From positions 310,001 through 374,000 of the forward strand of contig CAWJDQ010000007.1 of assembly GCA_963841695.1 (NCBI GenBank): 64,000 nucleotides of DNA, given 5' to 3'. Numbering within the stretch: the first letter of the stretch is position 1; each line of letters begins with the position of its first letter. A program made the translations under genes and the position numbers. This DNA is from RYN-230 sp963841695 (GTDB lineage: Bacteria; Actinomycetota; Actinomycetes; Streptosporangiales; Streptosporangiaceae). The notes beneath the pieces are model-generated. The model saw only the letters and a list, made by a program, of their open reading frames with translations, did not search any database and had not been told where the DNA came from. Shown here one piece after another: positions 33,406-42,720 of this stretch.

Positions 33406-34424
33406 GCGGGACGGCGGGCCCGGCCGGGAGCGGTTTCGCGATGCCCCGGCCGGGACAGGGCGGCGGTGCGGTGAACGGCGCGACCGGACCCGACGACCCG
33501 GGGGAAATCGGGACCGCCACGCCCGAGCCACTGGCCCCGGAAGACACCGTGGAGCTGGGCGAGGAGCAGCAAGCCCAGCGGCTGTCGGCGATGCTGGACG
33601 AATTCGACCGGGAGTTCGTCGGGCTGGCCCCGGTCAAGGCCCGGGTCCGGGAGATCGCGGCCCTGCTGCTGATCGACCGGCTCCGGCAGCGCTACGGGCT
33701 GACCTCGTCCCGGCCCAGCCTGCACATGTGCTTCACCGGCAGCCCGGGCACCGGCAAGACGACGGTGGCCATGCACATGGGCGAGATGCTCCGGGAGCTG
33801 GGTTACCTGCGCAAGGGGCAGCTGGTCAGCGTGACCCGCGACGACCTGGTCGGCCAGTACGTCGGGCACACCGCACCCAAGACCAAGGAGGTGCTGAAGC
33901 GGGCGATGGGCGGCGTGCTGCTCATCGATGAGGCGTACTACCTGTACCGGCCGGAGAACGAGCGGGACTACGGCCAGGAGGCCATCGAGATCCTGCTCCA
34001 GTTCATGGAGGCGCACCGGGAGGACCTGGTGGTCATCCTGGCCGGCTACGCCGACCGGATGGACGTGTTCTTCCGGTCCAACCCCGGGATGGCCTCGCGG
34101 ATCGCGCACCACATCGACTTCCCGGACTTCAGCCTGGACGAGCTGATGCAGATCGCGGGGCTGATGCTGGACAAGGAGCAGTACCAGCTGTCCGGGCCGG
34201 CCCGGGCGGCGCTCACCGAGTACGTCGGGCTGCGGATGACGCAGCCCCGGTTCGCCAACGCCCGCAGCATCCGCAACGCCATCGACCGGATGCGGCTGCG
34301 CCAGGCCCGGCGGCTGGTCGCCGCGGGCGGCACGATCGGCCGGGACACGCTCATGGAGATCAGCGAGGCCGACGTCCGCGCCAGCCGCGTCTTCGGCGAC
34401 CAGGCCCCGGAACCTACCCGGTGA
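33402..34424 (+). CDS. cbbX: Red-type RuBisCO activase CbbX
   Basis: 340 residues of the AAA+ class. Walker A GSPGTGKT is at 113-120, Walker B VLLIDEAYYL at about 172, and the pore-loop region GQYVGHTAPKTKEVL matches CbbX. It removes inhibitory sugar phosphates from red-type RuBisCO by pulling on the large-subunit tail. The ATG at 33402 overlaps the rbcS stop, so the start is well supported. An extra N-terminal stretch of about 45 Gly/Pro-rich residues precedes the usual CbbX start. Its end overlaps the convergent DedA gene by 11 bp. Confidence 0.94.
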   Translation: MSGTAGPAGSGFAMPRPGQGGGAVNGATGPDDPGEIGTATPEPLAPEDTVELGEEQQAQRLSAMLDEFDREFVGLAPVKARVREIAALLLIDRLRQRYGLTSSRPSLHMCFTGSPGTGKTTVAMHMGEMLRELGYLRKGQLVSVTRDDLVGQYVGHTAPKTKEVLKRAMGGVLLIDEAYYLYRPENERDYGQEAIEILLQFMEAHREDLVVILAGYADRMDVFFRSNPGMASRIAHHIDFPDFSLDELMQIAGLMLDKEQYQLSGPARAALTEYVGLRMTQPRFANARSIRNAIDRMRLRQARRLVAAGGTIGRDTLMEISEADVRASRVFGDQAPEPTR

Positions 34425-35082
34425 TGACCTGGGGCCGGGGCGGCGCCTGAGCCGCCGGCGGCTGGTCGGGGAACGCGGCCTCGGCGCTGCGCTCCAGCCG
34501 GCGCAGCATCACCCGCACGAGCACGGCGGTGGCCACCGTCACCACGCTGGCCAGCACGTACCCGGCGATGGTGAGCGCGCTGGACACGCCCGAGGCGGCG
34601 CTGCCCAGGGCGTAGGCGCCGAAGGCGTAAAAGCACGACCACAGCAGCCCGCCCGCCGCGTTGGCGGCCAGGAAGCGGGGCCAGCGCATGGCGGCGATGC
34701 CGGCGAAGAGCGCGGCGTAGGTCCGGAGCACGGCGATGAACCGCCCGATGGCGACGACCTTCACCCCGTGCCGGGCGAACAGATAGCGCCCGACCTTGAG
34801 CTTGGTCCGGTCCAGGCGCACGTAACGCCCGTAGCGCTCGGCCAGCGTCAGGCCGCCCGTCCGGCCGATCCAGTACCCGGCGTTGTCGCCGATGATGGCG
34901 GCGGCCGCCGCGACGGCCGCGAGCGCCACCACGTTGAGATGGTGGGTGGAGCCGGCGTAGATCGCCGCGGCGATGAGCCCGGTCTCCCCCGGCAGCGGGA
35001 CCCCCATGCTTTCCAGGGCGATGAGGACGAACACCGCGTAGTAACCGTAGGCCTGGACCAGGTGGGTAAGGTAAGCCGTCAT
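34414..35082 (-). CDS. DedA-family membrane protein
   Basis: 222 residues with about five hydrophobic segments. The start YGYYAVFVLIALESMGVPLP followed by GETGLIAAA is the DedA signature (E and PLPGE), and FARHGVKVVAIGRFIAVLR is the conserved middle with the F/G-R-F-x-P/A-x-x-R motif. DedA proteins transport lipid carriers such as undecaprenyl phosphate or support membrane homeostasis. Start at the ATG 35082 by similarity. Confidence 0.87.
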   Translation of the reverse strand: MTAYLTHLVQAYGYYAVFVLIALESMGVPLPGETGLIAAAIYAGSTHHLNVVALAAVAAAAAIIGDNAGYWIGRTGGLTLAERYGRYVRLDRTKLKVGRYLFARHGVKVVAIGRFIAVLRTYAALFAGIAAMRWPRFLAANAAGGLLWSCFYAFGAYALGSAASGVSSALTIAGYVLASVVTVATAVLVRVMLRRLERSAEAAFPDQPPAAQAPPRPQVITG

Positions 35083-35146
35083 GGCCCTGCCCACGCTAGG
35101 GACCTGCGGCCCGCGGGGCATCGCCCCCGCGGCTAGAACCTCGGCG

Positions 35147-35174
35147 GTCACGTACGCCGCAAGGCGTACGTGAC
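35147..35174. terminator. 12-bp perfect hairpin with a GCAA tetraloop
   Basis: GTCACGTACGCC and GGCGTACGTGAC flank GCAA, a GNRA loop. It lies downstream of the hydrolase gene (minus strand) and upstream of dedA. It probably ends the hydrolase transcript; no T-run. Confidence 0.6.
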
Positions 35175-35294
35175 TTAGCGACTTCCTAGTACCGCATCCC
35201 GGACATCCCGGCCGGGGGTACGCGTTCACCTACCCTGATCTGCGGAGTCCGGCTCACCTGGACTCCTGACCGCCTGACGGTGTGCGGCCATGAT

Positions 35295-36361
35295 TCAGGC
35301 CGTGTGGCCACCCAGCTGCTCTGCCACCCAGTCGGCCGTGAGATAGCGGTGAAAGGGCGCGAGGTTGGCGCAGCCGTGGTTGCCTTCCTCCAGCAGCAGC
35401 AGCTCGGCCAGCCGCCGGCCTCCTTGACCAGCCGGGCGGAGGCCTCCCACGGGATAAGGCGGTCCCGCTTACCGGTCACCGCCAGCAGCGGGCAGCGGAT
35501 CAGTTCCGCCCGCCCTGCCATGCTGAGCCCGGCCGCGACCGCCCGGGCCGACGCCATGTCCGGCGACTTGGACCGGACCCGGAACGCCTCCTGGGTCAGC
35601 ACCGGGCGGCTGTCCCAGTCGTCGGCGAACGAATAAGGGCCGGCCAGCGCGACACACGCTTTCACCCGCTCGTCGCCGCTCGCCACCCGCGGCGAGTAGT
35701 AGCCGCCGAGACTCACACCCCAGACCCCGATCCGTCCCGCATCCAGGCCGGGCTCGGCCACCAGCCGGTCGATGATGGCTGCGCCGGGGACCTCCCAGTC
35801 ACCCCGGATCGCCAGGTCATACTCAGCCTCGCCCTGGCCTGGGCCGTCCACGCTGAAGGTGGCGATACCCCGCTCCAGGAAAAGTTCCTCGGTGGACCGC
35901 AGCTCCTCCTTGGTCGAGTCCAGTCCCGGGATCATGAGGATCACCGGGTGCGGTCCTTCGCCGCCCGGCCGGCGCAAGATGCCGACCAGGGTTAACCCCT
36001 CGAACGGGATCTCGATCCGCTGGCCGGGCGGATCGAGGTACGGCAGCGCGTCGTCCAGGCACCGGACCGCCGCCATGTGCGCCGTGCGCATCTGGTCCAG
36101 GTCATCGACGAACAGGAACTTGGCGAAGTGGTAGTAGACCGCGGCCTGGGACAGGTGCGCTCCCGCGGACCTGTCCCGCCCGGCGGCCAGGGCGTCACGG
36201 CCGAGTTGCTCGTGCTCGGCGGCCACGGCGCTCCACGCCGAGCACCAGTCGGCCCAGCGCTCCAGGCCGCTGGTGATCCGCTCGAAGTCACCTGCAGTGA
36301 CCCCGTTCATGGTGAAACGCGGGGCCCAGTGGGAGATGGCCGCCGTCAGTCGCTCGTCCAC
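35295..36361 (-). CDS. Alpha/beta hydrolase, DHPON-hydrolase type, paralogue 1 (C-terminal frameshift)
   Basis: About 354 residues once corrected. The N-terminal helical cap (about 1-110) contains GLERWADWCSAWSAVAAEHE and AAVYYHFAKFLF. The catalytic domain has SVDGPGQGE, nucleophile Ser218 in GVWGVSLGGYY, the acid in GKRDRLIPW and the base in EEGNHGCANL. The last segment is in another frame: a shift near 35417 changes it to WPSCCCWRK, and the true stop is then at 35295-35297. Relatives hydrolyse C-C bonds next to a carbonyl, as in 2,6-dihydroxypseudooxynicotine hydrolase. GTG start with AAGGAGG upstream. Two paralogues lie at 40372 and 53068. Confidence 0.78.
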
Positions 36362-36374
36362 GCAGCCTCCTTGG

Positions 36375-36389
36375 CTGAAATTGGTTCAG
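36375..36389. promoter_or_regulatory. 15-bp dyad before hydrolase paralogue 1
   Basis: CTGAA-ATTGG-TTCAG lies 14-28 bp before the GTG start, just upstream of the ribosome-binding site. It differs in spacing from the TGCAA-N4-TTGCA sites elsewhere in the island. Confidence 0.3.
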
Positions 36390-36495
36390 GGCAGCTCTCA
36401 GCTACCCTGCGGTGATCCGCTGGCCGGCACCCCCGGGGCGGCTCACAGCGGTAGCCCGGATGTTCGCGCGCCCCAGGAAACCCCGCACCGGCCGC

Positions 36496-37464
36496 TCACA
36501 GCGCGAGCACCAGCTTGCCGCGCGCGGTCCTGGCCTCGAACACGCGATGCGCGTCCGCCGCCTCCTGTACCGGGAAGACCGCGCTGACCCCGAGGTTGAC
36601 GGCCCCGGAGGCGACCAGCCCGACCGCCTCCTCCAGGGCCGGCCGCAGCAGCTCCGGTGCGTGCGCGGACAGCTGGCCACCGGAGAAGCCGAGATATCCC
36701 ACGCACCGGGCGCGCATCCACTCAGCGTCCGGGACGACTTCGGGCTCGGCCGAGATATTGCTGTAGCTGACCAGCCGGCCGAACGGGGCCAGCAGCCCGA
36801 ACGACCGGGCGCGCAGATCACCCCCTACGGGGTCGAGGATCACGTCCACCCCGCCGGGGGCGATCTCACGCGCCCGCGCGTCGAAGTCCGCGTAGTCGAA
36901 GACCGCCGCGTAGCCGTGCTGGCTCGCGTACTCGGCCTTGCCCGCGTCACCCGTGGTGCCGAGCAACGGGCGCAGTCCGAGCCGCGGGGCCAGCTGTCCC
37001 GCGACGGTGCCGACCCCGCCGGCCGCGCCGTGCAGCAAGACCAGCTCGTCTGGCCGGACCCGCGCTACCCGCGCGAGCAGCAGGAGCACCACCGGGACGG
37101 TGACCAGTACCCCGGCCGACTCCGGCCGCCCGGCCAGGCTGTCGGGCAGCGGCACAGTGAAGATCTCCCTGGCCAGCGCCACCTCGGCGTAGCCGTGCCC
37201 CCGGGTGAAGGCCGCGACCCGCTGGCCCGGGCGCAGCGTGGTCACCCCGCTGCCGACCTCGCGGACGGTGCCCGACACTTCCACACCGGGCACGAAGGGC
37301 GGAACTCCGAGGCCGTGCCCCATCCGGTTGCGCACGTCGGTGTAGTTGACCCCGGCGAACTCCACCGACACCGACACCTCGCCGGGGCCGGGGCGGGGCT
37401 CGGGGATGTCCCTGACGGCCAGCACCTCCGGCCCGCCGAAGCGCGGAACAACAACGGCCCGCAT
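36496..37464 (-). CDS. MDR-family quinone oxidoreductase/zinc-free alcohol dehydrogenase
   Basis: 322 residues. It starts MRAVVVPRFGGPEVLAVRDI and has GVNYTDVRNRMG, PFVPGVEVSGTVREVG and the NADPH-binding LLHGAAGGVGTVAGQLA, all typical of quinone oxidoreductase (QOR). The structural-zinc cysteines of alcohol dehydrogenases are absent. Likely reduces an enone or quinone with NADPH. It is divergent from the FAD gene at 37690, sharing a promoter region with a TGCAA-N4-TTGCA site. Confidence 0.85.
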   Translation of the reverse strand: MRAVVVPRFGGPEVLAVRDIPEPRPGPGEVSVSVEFAGVNYTDVRNRMGHGLGVPPFVPGVEVSGTVREVGSGVTTLRPGQRVAAFTRGHGYAEVALAREIFTVPLPDSLAGRPESAGVLVTVPVVLLLLARVARVRPDELVLLHGAAGGVGTVAGQLAPRLGLRPLLGTTGDAGKAEYASQHGYAAVFDYADFDARAREIAPGGVDVILDPVGGDLRARSFGLLAPFGRLVSYSNISAEPEVVPDAEWMRARCVGYLGFSGGQLSAHAPELLRPALEEAVGLVASGAVNLGVSAVFPVQEAADAHRVFEARTARGKLVLAL

Positions 37465-37595
37465 CGTCGTCCTTTCCTCGCCCGGCACCGGCCAGCGCCG
37501 GCTGACCGCTCGGCCTGATCACCGGGAGCGCGCGGCGCCCGGTGAGCGGGATTTACTTGCGCAGCCTAAGCATCTTGCGCAGCCTAAGCGCGGGA

Positions 37596-37609
37596 TGCAA
37601 TGGTTTGCA
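37596..37609. promoter_or_regulatory. Operator-like palindrome, island site A
   Basis: TGCAATGGTTTGCA: perfect 5-bp arms TGCAA/TTGCA around four bases, between the divergent genes at 37464 and 37690. One of a set shared across the island. Confidence 0.6.
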
Positions 37610-37689
37610 AGAGAACAGGGCCAGGGCGCCACAATGACCCGGGCTGCGAGCCAGGCCTGGCGGGCGCCGACTGGGCGGTGAGGGGAGCC

Positions 37690-39309
37690 ATGGACGCGAG
37701 CGCGGACATCGTGGTGGCGGGCGCGGGCCACAACAGCCTGATCGCCGCCTGTTATCTGGCCAAGGCCGGCTATCGGTGCCTGGTCCTCGACGCCCGGCAC
37801 ATTCCCGGTGGCGGGGCGGCCACTGAGGATCTGCTGCTGCCCGGGATCGGTATTGATACGTGCTCTACCGGGCACACGCTGATCCGCAGTAACCCTGTGC
37901 TGGTCCACGACGAGCTGGGGCTGGTGGCCGACTACGGCCTGCGGTACATCGACCCCGATCCGGTTGCGCACGTCGCTTTCCCCGACGGCGAGCACTTCAC
38001 CATGTGGCTGGACCCCGAGCGCACGGTCGCCGAGATCGCCCGGTTCTCCGCGGCCGACGCGGTCGCCTACCGGCGCATGCTCGACGAATATGACCAGGTC
38101 AAGTCGATCTTCACCGAATCGCAGTTCACCCCCATCGGGTTCGGGCCTGCGCTGGACCAGCGCCTCGCCGAGCATCCCGCGGGCCGGATCTGGCAGCGTC
38201 GCCGTGCCCTGTCCGCCTGGGACGTCATCCGGCACGAGTTCACCAGCCGTCACGTCCGGGCCTTCATGCTGTGGATGGCGTTCCAGACCAACCAGGCGGT
38301 GGACGTCCCGGGATCCGGGCTGCTCGCTTACTCGCTGATCTACGGCCGCCAGCAGCGCAGCTGGTCGATCCTGTCCGGCGGCTCCGGCCGCCTGACCGAC
38401 GCCCTGGTGGGCTACCTGGAGCAGCACGGCGGCACCGTCCTGTGCGACAAGGCCGTCACCGGGCTGCTGCTGGACCAGGACCGCTGCGTCGGGGTGCGGA
38501 CGGCCGATGGTGAGGAATACCGGGCCGGCACCGCGGTGATGTCGACCATCCACATCAAGCACCTGCGCGACATGGCGCCGCGCGAGTCGTGGCCAGCGGA
38601 GTTCCACTACGGGGTGGATACCTACGACGTGGGCATCCCCGGCTTTGGCAGTTACCTGGCCACGACCGAGGCGCCGGCCTTCGCCACCGCCGGCGGCCCG
38701 GTGACCGCCGTGTCGGCCGGTACCGTGGGCTGGCCCGAGGACGTGGTCAAGCTCGGCACCGACCTGCGGGCGGGCCGGTTCGTCACCGAGGTGCCCTGGC
38801 TGCTGGTGGCCACGCCCACGCTGGTTGACCCGGGGCGGGCCCCCGAGGGGCAGCACACCGTCAAGGTGCTGAGCCAGCAGGTGTACGAACTGCCCGCGGG
38901 GATGGGTGACTGGGACACGGTCAAGGAACAGCACGCCGACCGGCAGCTTGACTACCTGCGGCGGTTCACGCCTGGCTTCGCCGACGACAAGATCCTCGCC
39001 CGCATGGTGAAATCCCCGGCTGACTACGAGGCGCTGAACCCGCACATGGTGCACGGCGCCTTCCACGGCGGCGATCGCGGCCTGGCCTTCAGCGGCGCCG
39101 CCCGCCCGGTCCCTGGCTGGGCGTCGCACCGGATGCCCATCCAGGGGCTGTACCAGACCGGCGGCTCGACACACCCGGGCGGATCGATCACCGGGGGCCC
39201 GGGGCGGAATGCGGCCATCGTCCTCCTGCACGACCTCGGGCACGACCCGGCAGACGTGATGAGTGCGCCAGCCGCCGCCCTCGCCCGCCCCGCTGCCGCC
39301 GCCGGGTAA
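37690..39309 (+). CDS. FAD-dependent oxidoreductase, phytoene-desaturase-like
   Basis: 539 residues. The FAD dinucleotide-binding motif DIVVAGAGHNSLIAACYLAKAG is near residue 5 (GAGHNS), followed by a conserved Asp (VLDARHIPGGGA). The C-terminal FAD segment is GLYQTGGSTHPGGSITGGPG, as in CrtI/amine-oxidase-like desaturases of the CrtI superfamily. Such enzymes oxidise or isomerise hydrophobic or amine substrates; the substrate here is unknown. It lies alone on the plus strand within an otherwise minus-strand block, with operator site A 81 bp upstream. Confidence 0.82.
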   Translation: MDASADIVVAGAGHNSLIAACYLAKAGYRCLVLDARHIPGGGAATEDLLLPGIGIDTCSTGHTLIRSNPVLVHDELGLVADYGLRYIDPDPVAHVAFPDGEHFTMWLDPERTVAEIARFSAADAVAYRRMLDEYDQVKSIFTESQFTPIGFGPALDQRLAEHPAGRIWQRRRALSAWDVIRHEFTSRHVRAFMLWMAFQTNQAVDVPGSGLLAYSLIYGRQQRSWSILSGGSGRLTDALVGYLEQHGGTVLCDKAVTGLLLDQDRCVGVRTADGEEYRAGTAVMSTIHIKHLRDMAPRESWPAEFHYGVDTYDVGIPGFGSYLATTEAPAFATAGGPVTAVSAGTVGWPEDVVKLGTDLRAGRFVTEVPWLLVATPTLVDPGRAPEGQHTVKVLSQQVYELPAGMGDWDTVKEQHADRQLDYLRRFTPGFADDKILARMVKSPADYEALNPHMVHGAFHGGDRGLAFSGAARPVPGWASHRMPIQGLYQTGGSTHPGGSITGGPGRNAAIVLLHDLGHDPADVMSAPAAALARPAAAAG

Positions 39310-39373
39310 GGCCAGCCCAGACCGCGCAGCCCGGCCCCAGCCAGGAACGGGTGCGCCGCCGGGCCAGCCGTGG

Positions 39374-40372
39374 CTAGCCGACCGCCAGCGCGCCGGCCCG
39401 GTCAACGGGGAGACCGGCCGTTTCGAGGTCAGCGGCTATGGCCGCCAGGTCAGCCGGGCTGACCTGGCCCAGCGGCGGCCGTGCCGGCCCGCCGGACATG
39501 CCTAGCAGCCCGGCCCAGGCCTTGATGTAGGGCACCGGATGGCCACGGCGGCGGGCCTCCTCGCCGTGCAGCCACCTGGCCGCCGCCGCCCGCACTGGCT
39601 CCAGAGTGGCGGCTACCTCCGCCGCCCTCGCCATGTCCCCGGCCAGGGCCAGTTCGGTGTAGTCCCGCATCGGCCGCCAGCCGGGGATCTGGTAGAGATA
39701 CGGCGCGGCCGACGACATGAAAACCCGCTGGCCGTGGTCACGCATGTTCTCCAGCCAGGTGCCCTCGTTCGGCTCGCACACCAGGATGCGATCCCCCACG
39801 CGCTTCAGCACCTCGAGGTAGCGAGTGTGATCATGCCCGACCTTGATGCCGCACACGTTGGGAATATCGGCCAGCCGGTCGATCAGCTCCAGCGAGAGGC
39901 TGACCTGAGCGAACCGGGTGTCGAACAACCAGACGCCGATGTCGGCGCGGGCGCAGACGCGGGCGAACCACCGATACAGGCCATCATCGTCCGCCGCGGG
40001 GTAGTAGGGATTGATCACCACGACGAAGTCCGCGCCCGCCTGCTGCGCGTGCCGGGTCAGCTCGATGGTCTCGTCCGCACTGTGATGACCGGTATGGGCG
40101 ATGACCTGGCATTTTCCGGCAGCCTCACCGATCACGGCCTCGACCACCTGCCGCCGTTCGGTGCCGGTCAGCGCCCAGAACTCGCTCATCACCCCCGCGC
40201 AGAACACCCCGTCCACGGCGAGGTCGCCAGTCAGCCGGGCCATATCGCGGCGCAGCGCCGGGAGGTCCAGCCCGCCGTCCGCGCCGAACGGCACCGTGCT
40301 GGCCGCCCACACGCCCCGGAAACGCTCCCGGGCGGCCTGTTTGGCCTGATCCGGCGCATAGTCCCTGGCCAT
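39374..40372 (-). CDS. DapA/N-acetylneuraminate lyase family aldolase or dehydratase
   Basis: 332 residues of a TIM barrel. VFCAGVMSEFWALTGTERRQ corresponds to the usual G-T-T/S-G-E segment, VVINPYYPAADDDGLYRWFA holds the conserved Tyr, and GIKVGHDHTRYLEVL contains the Schiff-base Lys (GIK). In DapA itself the first segment reads GTTGE; here it is CAGVMSE, so the substrate differs from pyruvate/semialdehyde. Enzymes of this family make or break C-C bonds next to a keto acid, or dehydrate sugar acids. Its ATG overlaps the stop of the hydrolase gene (TGATG). Confidence 0.83.
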   Translation of the reverse strand: MARDYAPDQAKQAARERFRGVWAASTVPFGADGGLDLPALRRDMARLTGDLAVDGVFCAGVMSEFWALTGTERRQVVEAVIGEAAGKCQVIAHTGHHSADETIELTRHAQQAGADFVVVINPYYPAADDDGLYRWFARVCARADIGVWLFDTRFAQVSLSLELIDRLADIPNVCGIKVGHDHTRYLEVLKRVGDRILVCEPNEGTWLENMRDHGQRVFMSSAAPYLYQIPGWRPMRDYTELALAGDMARAAEVAATLEPVRAAAARWLHGEEARRRGHPVPYIKAWAGLLGMSGGPARPPLGQVSPADLAAIAADLETAGLPVDRAGALAVG

Positions 40373-41427
40373 CAGCGGGCCGGCGCGGTGAGGGTTTCGG
40401 CCAGCCAGTCCGCCACGAAGGGCCGGGCCTTGTAGTAGATGTTGTTCAGGATGTGCACGCCGTCGTCGAACACGACGTTGGTCACCGGTCCGCCGTACTC
40501 GGCCGCGATCCGCTCGCCATGCTCCGGCGGCGAGCCCGGATCCAGGCCCCCGTAGACCTGCAGCAGCGGCGCGGTGGCCCGGCTGGCCGCGCCGGCCACC
40601 GTGATCGACTCCATCATGGCCGCCGGGTCGGGCCCGAGGTGCTGGTACTGCCCGGTCTTCAGCAGCGGCGGCATGTGCTCAAACCGGCCGGCCGGTGTGT
40701 ACCAGCTCGAGATGGACACCACCGCGCGGACCCGGTCGTCGATCGCGGCCGTACGGATGGAGAACAGGCCGCCGTAGGAGATGCCGCCGACGGCGAGCCG
40801 GCCGGTGTCCAGGTCATCGCGGTCGGCCAGGCTGTCAATGACGGCCCGGATCACGGCCTCGTAGTCCGGGCGCAACGGGGCGTCCAGGCTCACGATCCCC
40901 TGGCCTGGACCATCGAAGGCGGCAAAGGCCAGGCCGCGGGCGACGATGTAGTCGCCCAGGTTAAACAGCTCTTCTTTGACCGAGTCGCCGCCGGGGAACA
41001 TGATCACCAGCGGGGGGCGGGCCACCCCGGACGGTACGCGCAGGTAGCCGGGCAGGGTCAGGTTCCCGAACGGGACTTCCAGGATGCTCATCGGCGGGTC
41101 CAGCAGCGGCGCCGCCTGCCGCCAGGCCGCGGCCGTGCCCTCCAGCGCGGCCCGGTACTGGTCCTGGTCGTGGCTGAACATGAAGCTCGCCCAGTGATAG
41201 AACAGGCCCGCCCGCACGTAGGCGTCTCCTGCGGTGAGCCGCCGGCCGGCCGCGAGCGCGGCGTCACCACGCTCGATGTGCGAGCGGGCCTGCGCGCTCC
41301 AGGCACCGCACCACTGTTCGTAGTCGGTGATCTCCTGCCTGAGCTGCTCGAATTCCCAGGGAGAGACATAGTTGGACAGGATGCGCCAGGTGAAGCGCTC
41401 GTACATCGTTTCGAGCCGGTCGTCCAC
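40372..41427 (-). CDS. Alpha/beta hydrolase, DHPON-hydrolase type, paralogue 2
   Basis: 351 residues. A cap of about 110 residues (EQWCGAWSAQARSHIERGDA, AGLFYHWASFMF) precedes the catalytic domain with AAFDGPGQG, nucleophile Ser217 (GGISYGGLFS), acid in YGGLDPGSPPEHGE and base in FDDGVHILNN. It is more distant from the other two paralogues than they are from each other. Coupled to the DapA-family gene by TGATG and 11 bp downstream of the acyl-CoA-dehydrogenase-like gene, so the three form one transcription unit. Predicted to hydrolyse a C-C or ester/amide bond; exact substrate unknown. Confidence 0.82.
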   Translation of the reverse strand: MDDRLETMYERFTWRILSNYVSPWEFEQLRQEITDYEQWCGAWSAQARSHIERGDAALAAGRRLTAGDAYVRAGLFYHWASFMFSHDQDQYRAALEGTAAAWRQAAPLLDPPMSILEVPFGNLTLPGYLRVPSGVARPPLVIMFPGGDSVKEELFNLGDYIVARGLAFAAFDGPGQGIVSLDAPLRPDYEAVIRAVIDSLADRDDLDTGRLAVGGISYGGLFSIRTAAIDDRVRAVVSISSWYTPAGRFEHMPPLLKTGQYQHLGPDPAAMMESITVAGAASRATAPLLQVYGGLDPGSPPEHGERIAAEYGGPVTNVVFDDGVHILNNIYYKARPFVADWLAETLTAPAR

Positions 41428-41438
41428 GATCTCTCCGA

Positions 41439-42692
41439 TCAGAGGGGCTGAACTGCGGATACAGGGGCAACGGAGACGTTCTCTGCTGGCTTCGCTCCCG
41501 GCCGGCCAGCCAGCCGGGCCTGCGCCTGCTGCTCGCCGATGCGCAGTGTCATCAGCGCGCTGGTCCCGTTGCCGTGGGTGAGGGTCAGCGCGTCGCGGAC
41601 CAGCTTTTCCGCCGGATTGCCGGTCATGATCCCCCGGCCGCCGAACAGGAACATGGCCTTCTGGGTCACCTCGATGGCCACCTCGGCCGCGTGCACCCGC
41701 ACACCCCAGGACAGCTGCGGGTGGAAGGCTGGCGACCAGGAGTACTCCCAGGCCGTGCGCATCAGGTAGCTGCGCGCCGCGTCAAGCAGCAGTTTCATCC
41801 GCCCAAGGTCGTGGGCCACCAGCTGATGGCGGTAGATCGGGACGCCGCCCTGCACGCGGTCCAGCGACCAGTCCAGCGCCGCCTCGTAGGCGGCCCTGGC
41901 CACGCCCAGGGACATCGCCGCGTTGGTGATGTTCGCCGCGGTGAGTCCGCGTTCGGCGGCCTGATATCCGTCGCCGACGGCCGTCACGGCATGATCGGCG
42001 GGGACCCGGCAGTCCTCGAAGAAGATGTCAGCCTGCAGCGAGCCGCGCTGGCCGAGCTTGCCGTACACCGGCCCGGTCCTGATCCCTGGTGCGCTCGACG
42101 GCACCGCGATCATCGTCGCGCCCTGGCGCACGCCCACCGTGGCGTCGGTCCGGGCGAGCACGAAGATCAGGGACGCGATGGGTGCATTGGTGATCATGAG
42201 TTTGTGGCCGTTCAGCACCCAGTCACCGGCGTCGGGCCGTGCGCTCAGCATCGCGCCGTGACCAGGGGCGTCAAAAGGCAGCGCGTTGTCCGACCCGGCC
42301 TGCGGCTCGGTACTCGCGCTGGCGGGCACGAACCTCTCGTCGTCGGCGATCCCCCGGACGATCAGCTCCCGCACCGGCGGGGGCAGCCGCGGCACCAGCC
42401 GGGCGAACCGCCAGTAATGCCGGAAGAAGTAGGCGGCCGCGATGTCGCCGGCGGCCAGTTCCTCGGCGACCAGGCACTGGGTCACCATGTCCGCGTTGAT
42501 GCCGCCGAGATCACGGGGCAGCGGCAGCGCCTTGAGCCCGAGCGCCGAGCCTTCGCGCATCAGGTCGAAGGGAAAGTCCTCGGCACTGTCCAGCTGATCC
42601 AGGCGGGCGGCCGCCGGCCGGATGACCCGCCCGGCATAGTCCCTGGTCTGCTCGACCAGGCGCCGCTGATCGTCGGTCAGGTCAAAGTCCAT
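41439..42692 (-). CDS. Acyl-CoA dehydrogenase-like flavoprotein
   Basis: 417 residues. FDLTDDQRRLVEQTRDYAGR begins the N-terminal helical domain; ASTEPQAGSDNALP and WVLNGHKLMITNAPIASLIF are the central beta domain, and RGIMTGNPAEKLVRDALT is the flavin-contact helix. The usual catalytic Glu in the Y-E-G-T segment is replaced: here it reads LTHGNGTSALM. The protein may therefore be a dehydrogenase with another base, or an oxygenase/desaturase relative. It heads the cluster with hydrolase 2 and the DapA-family gene, 28 bp before the livF stop. Confidence 0.82.
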   Translation of the reverse strand: MDFDLTDDQRRLVEQTRDYAGRVIRPAAARLDQLDSAEDFPFDLMREGSALGLKALPLPRDLGGINADMVTQCLVAEELAAGDIAAAYFFRHYWRFARLVPRLPPPVRELIVRGIADDERFVPASASTEPQAGSDNALPFDAPGHGAMLSARPDAGDWVLNGHKLMITNAPIASLIFVLARTDATVGVRQGATMIAVPSSAPGIRTGPVYGKLGQRGSLQADIFFEDCRVPADHAVTAVGDGYQAAERGLTAANITNAAMSLGVARAAYEAALDWSLDRVQGGVPIYRHQLVAHDLGRMKLLLDAARSYLMRTAWEYSWSPAFHPQLSWGVRVHAAEVAIEVTQKAMFLFGGRGIMTGNPAEKLVRDALTLTHGNGTSALMTLRIGEQQAQARLAGRPGAKPAENVSVAPVSAVQPL

Positions 42693-42720
42693 CAGTCAAC
42701 GTCCGTCCGGGGCCCGGCCC

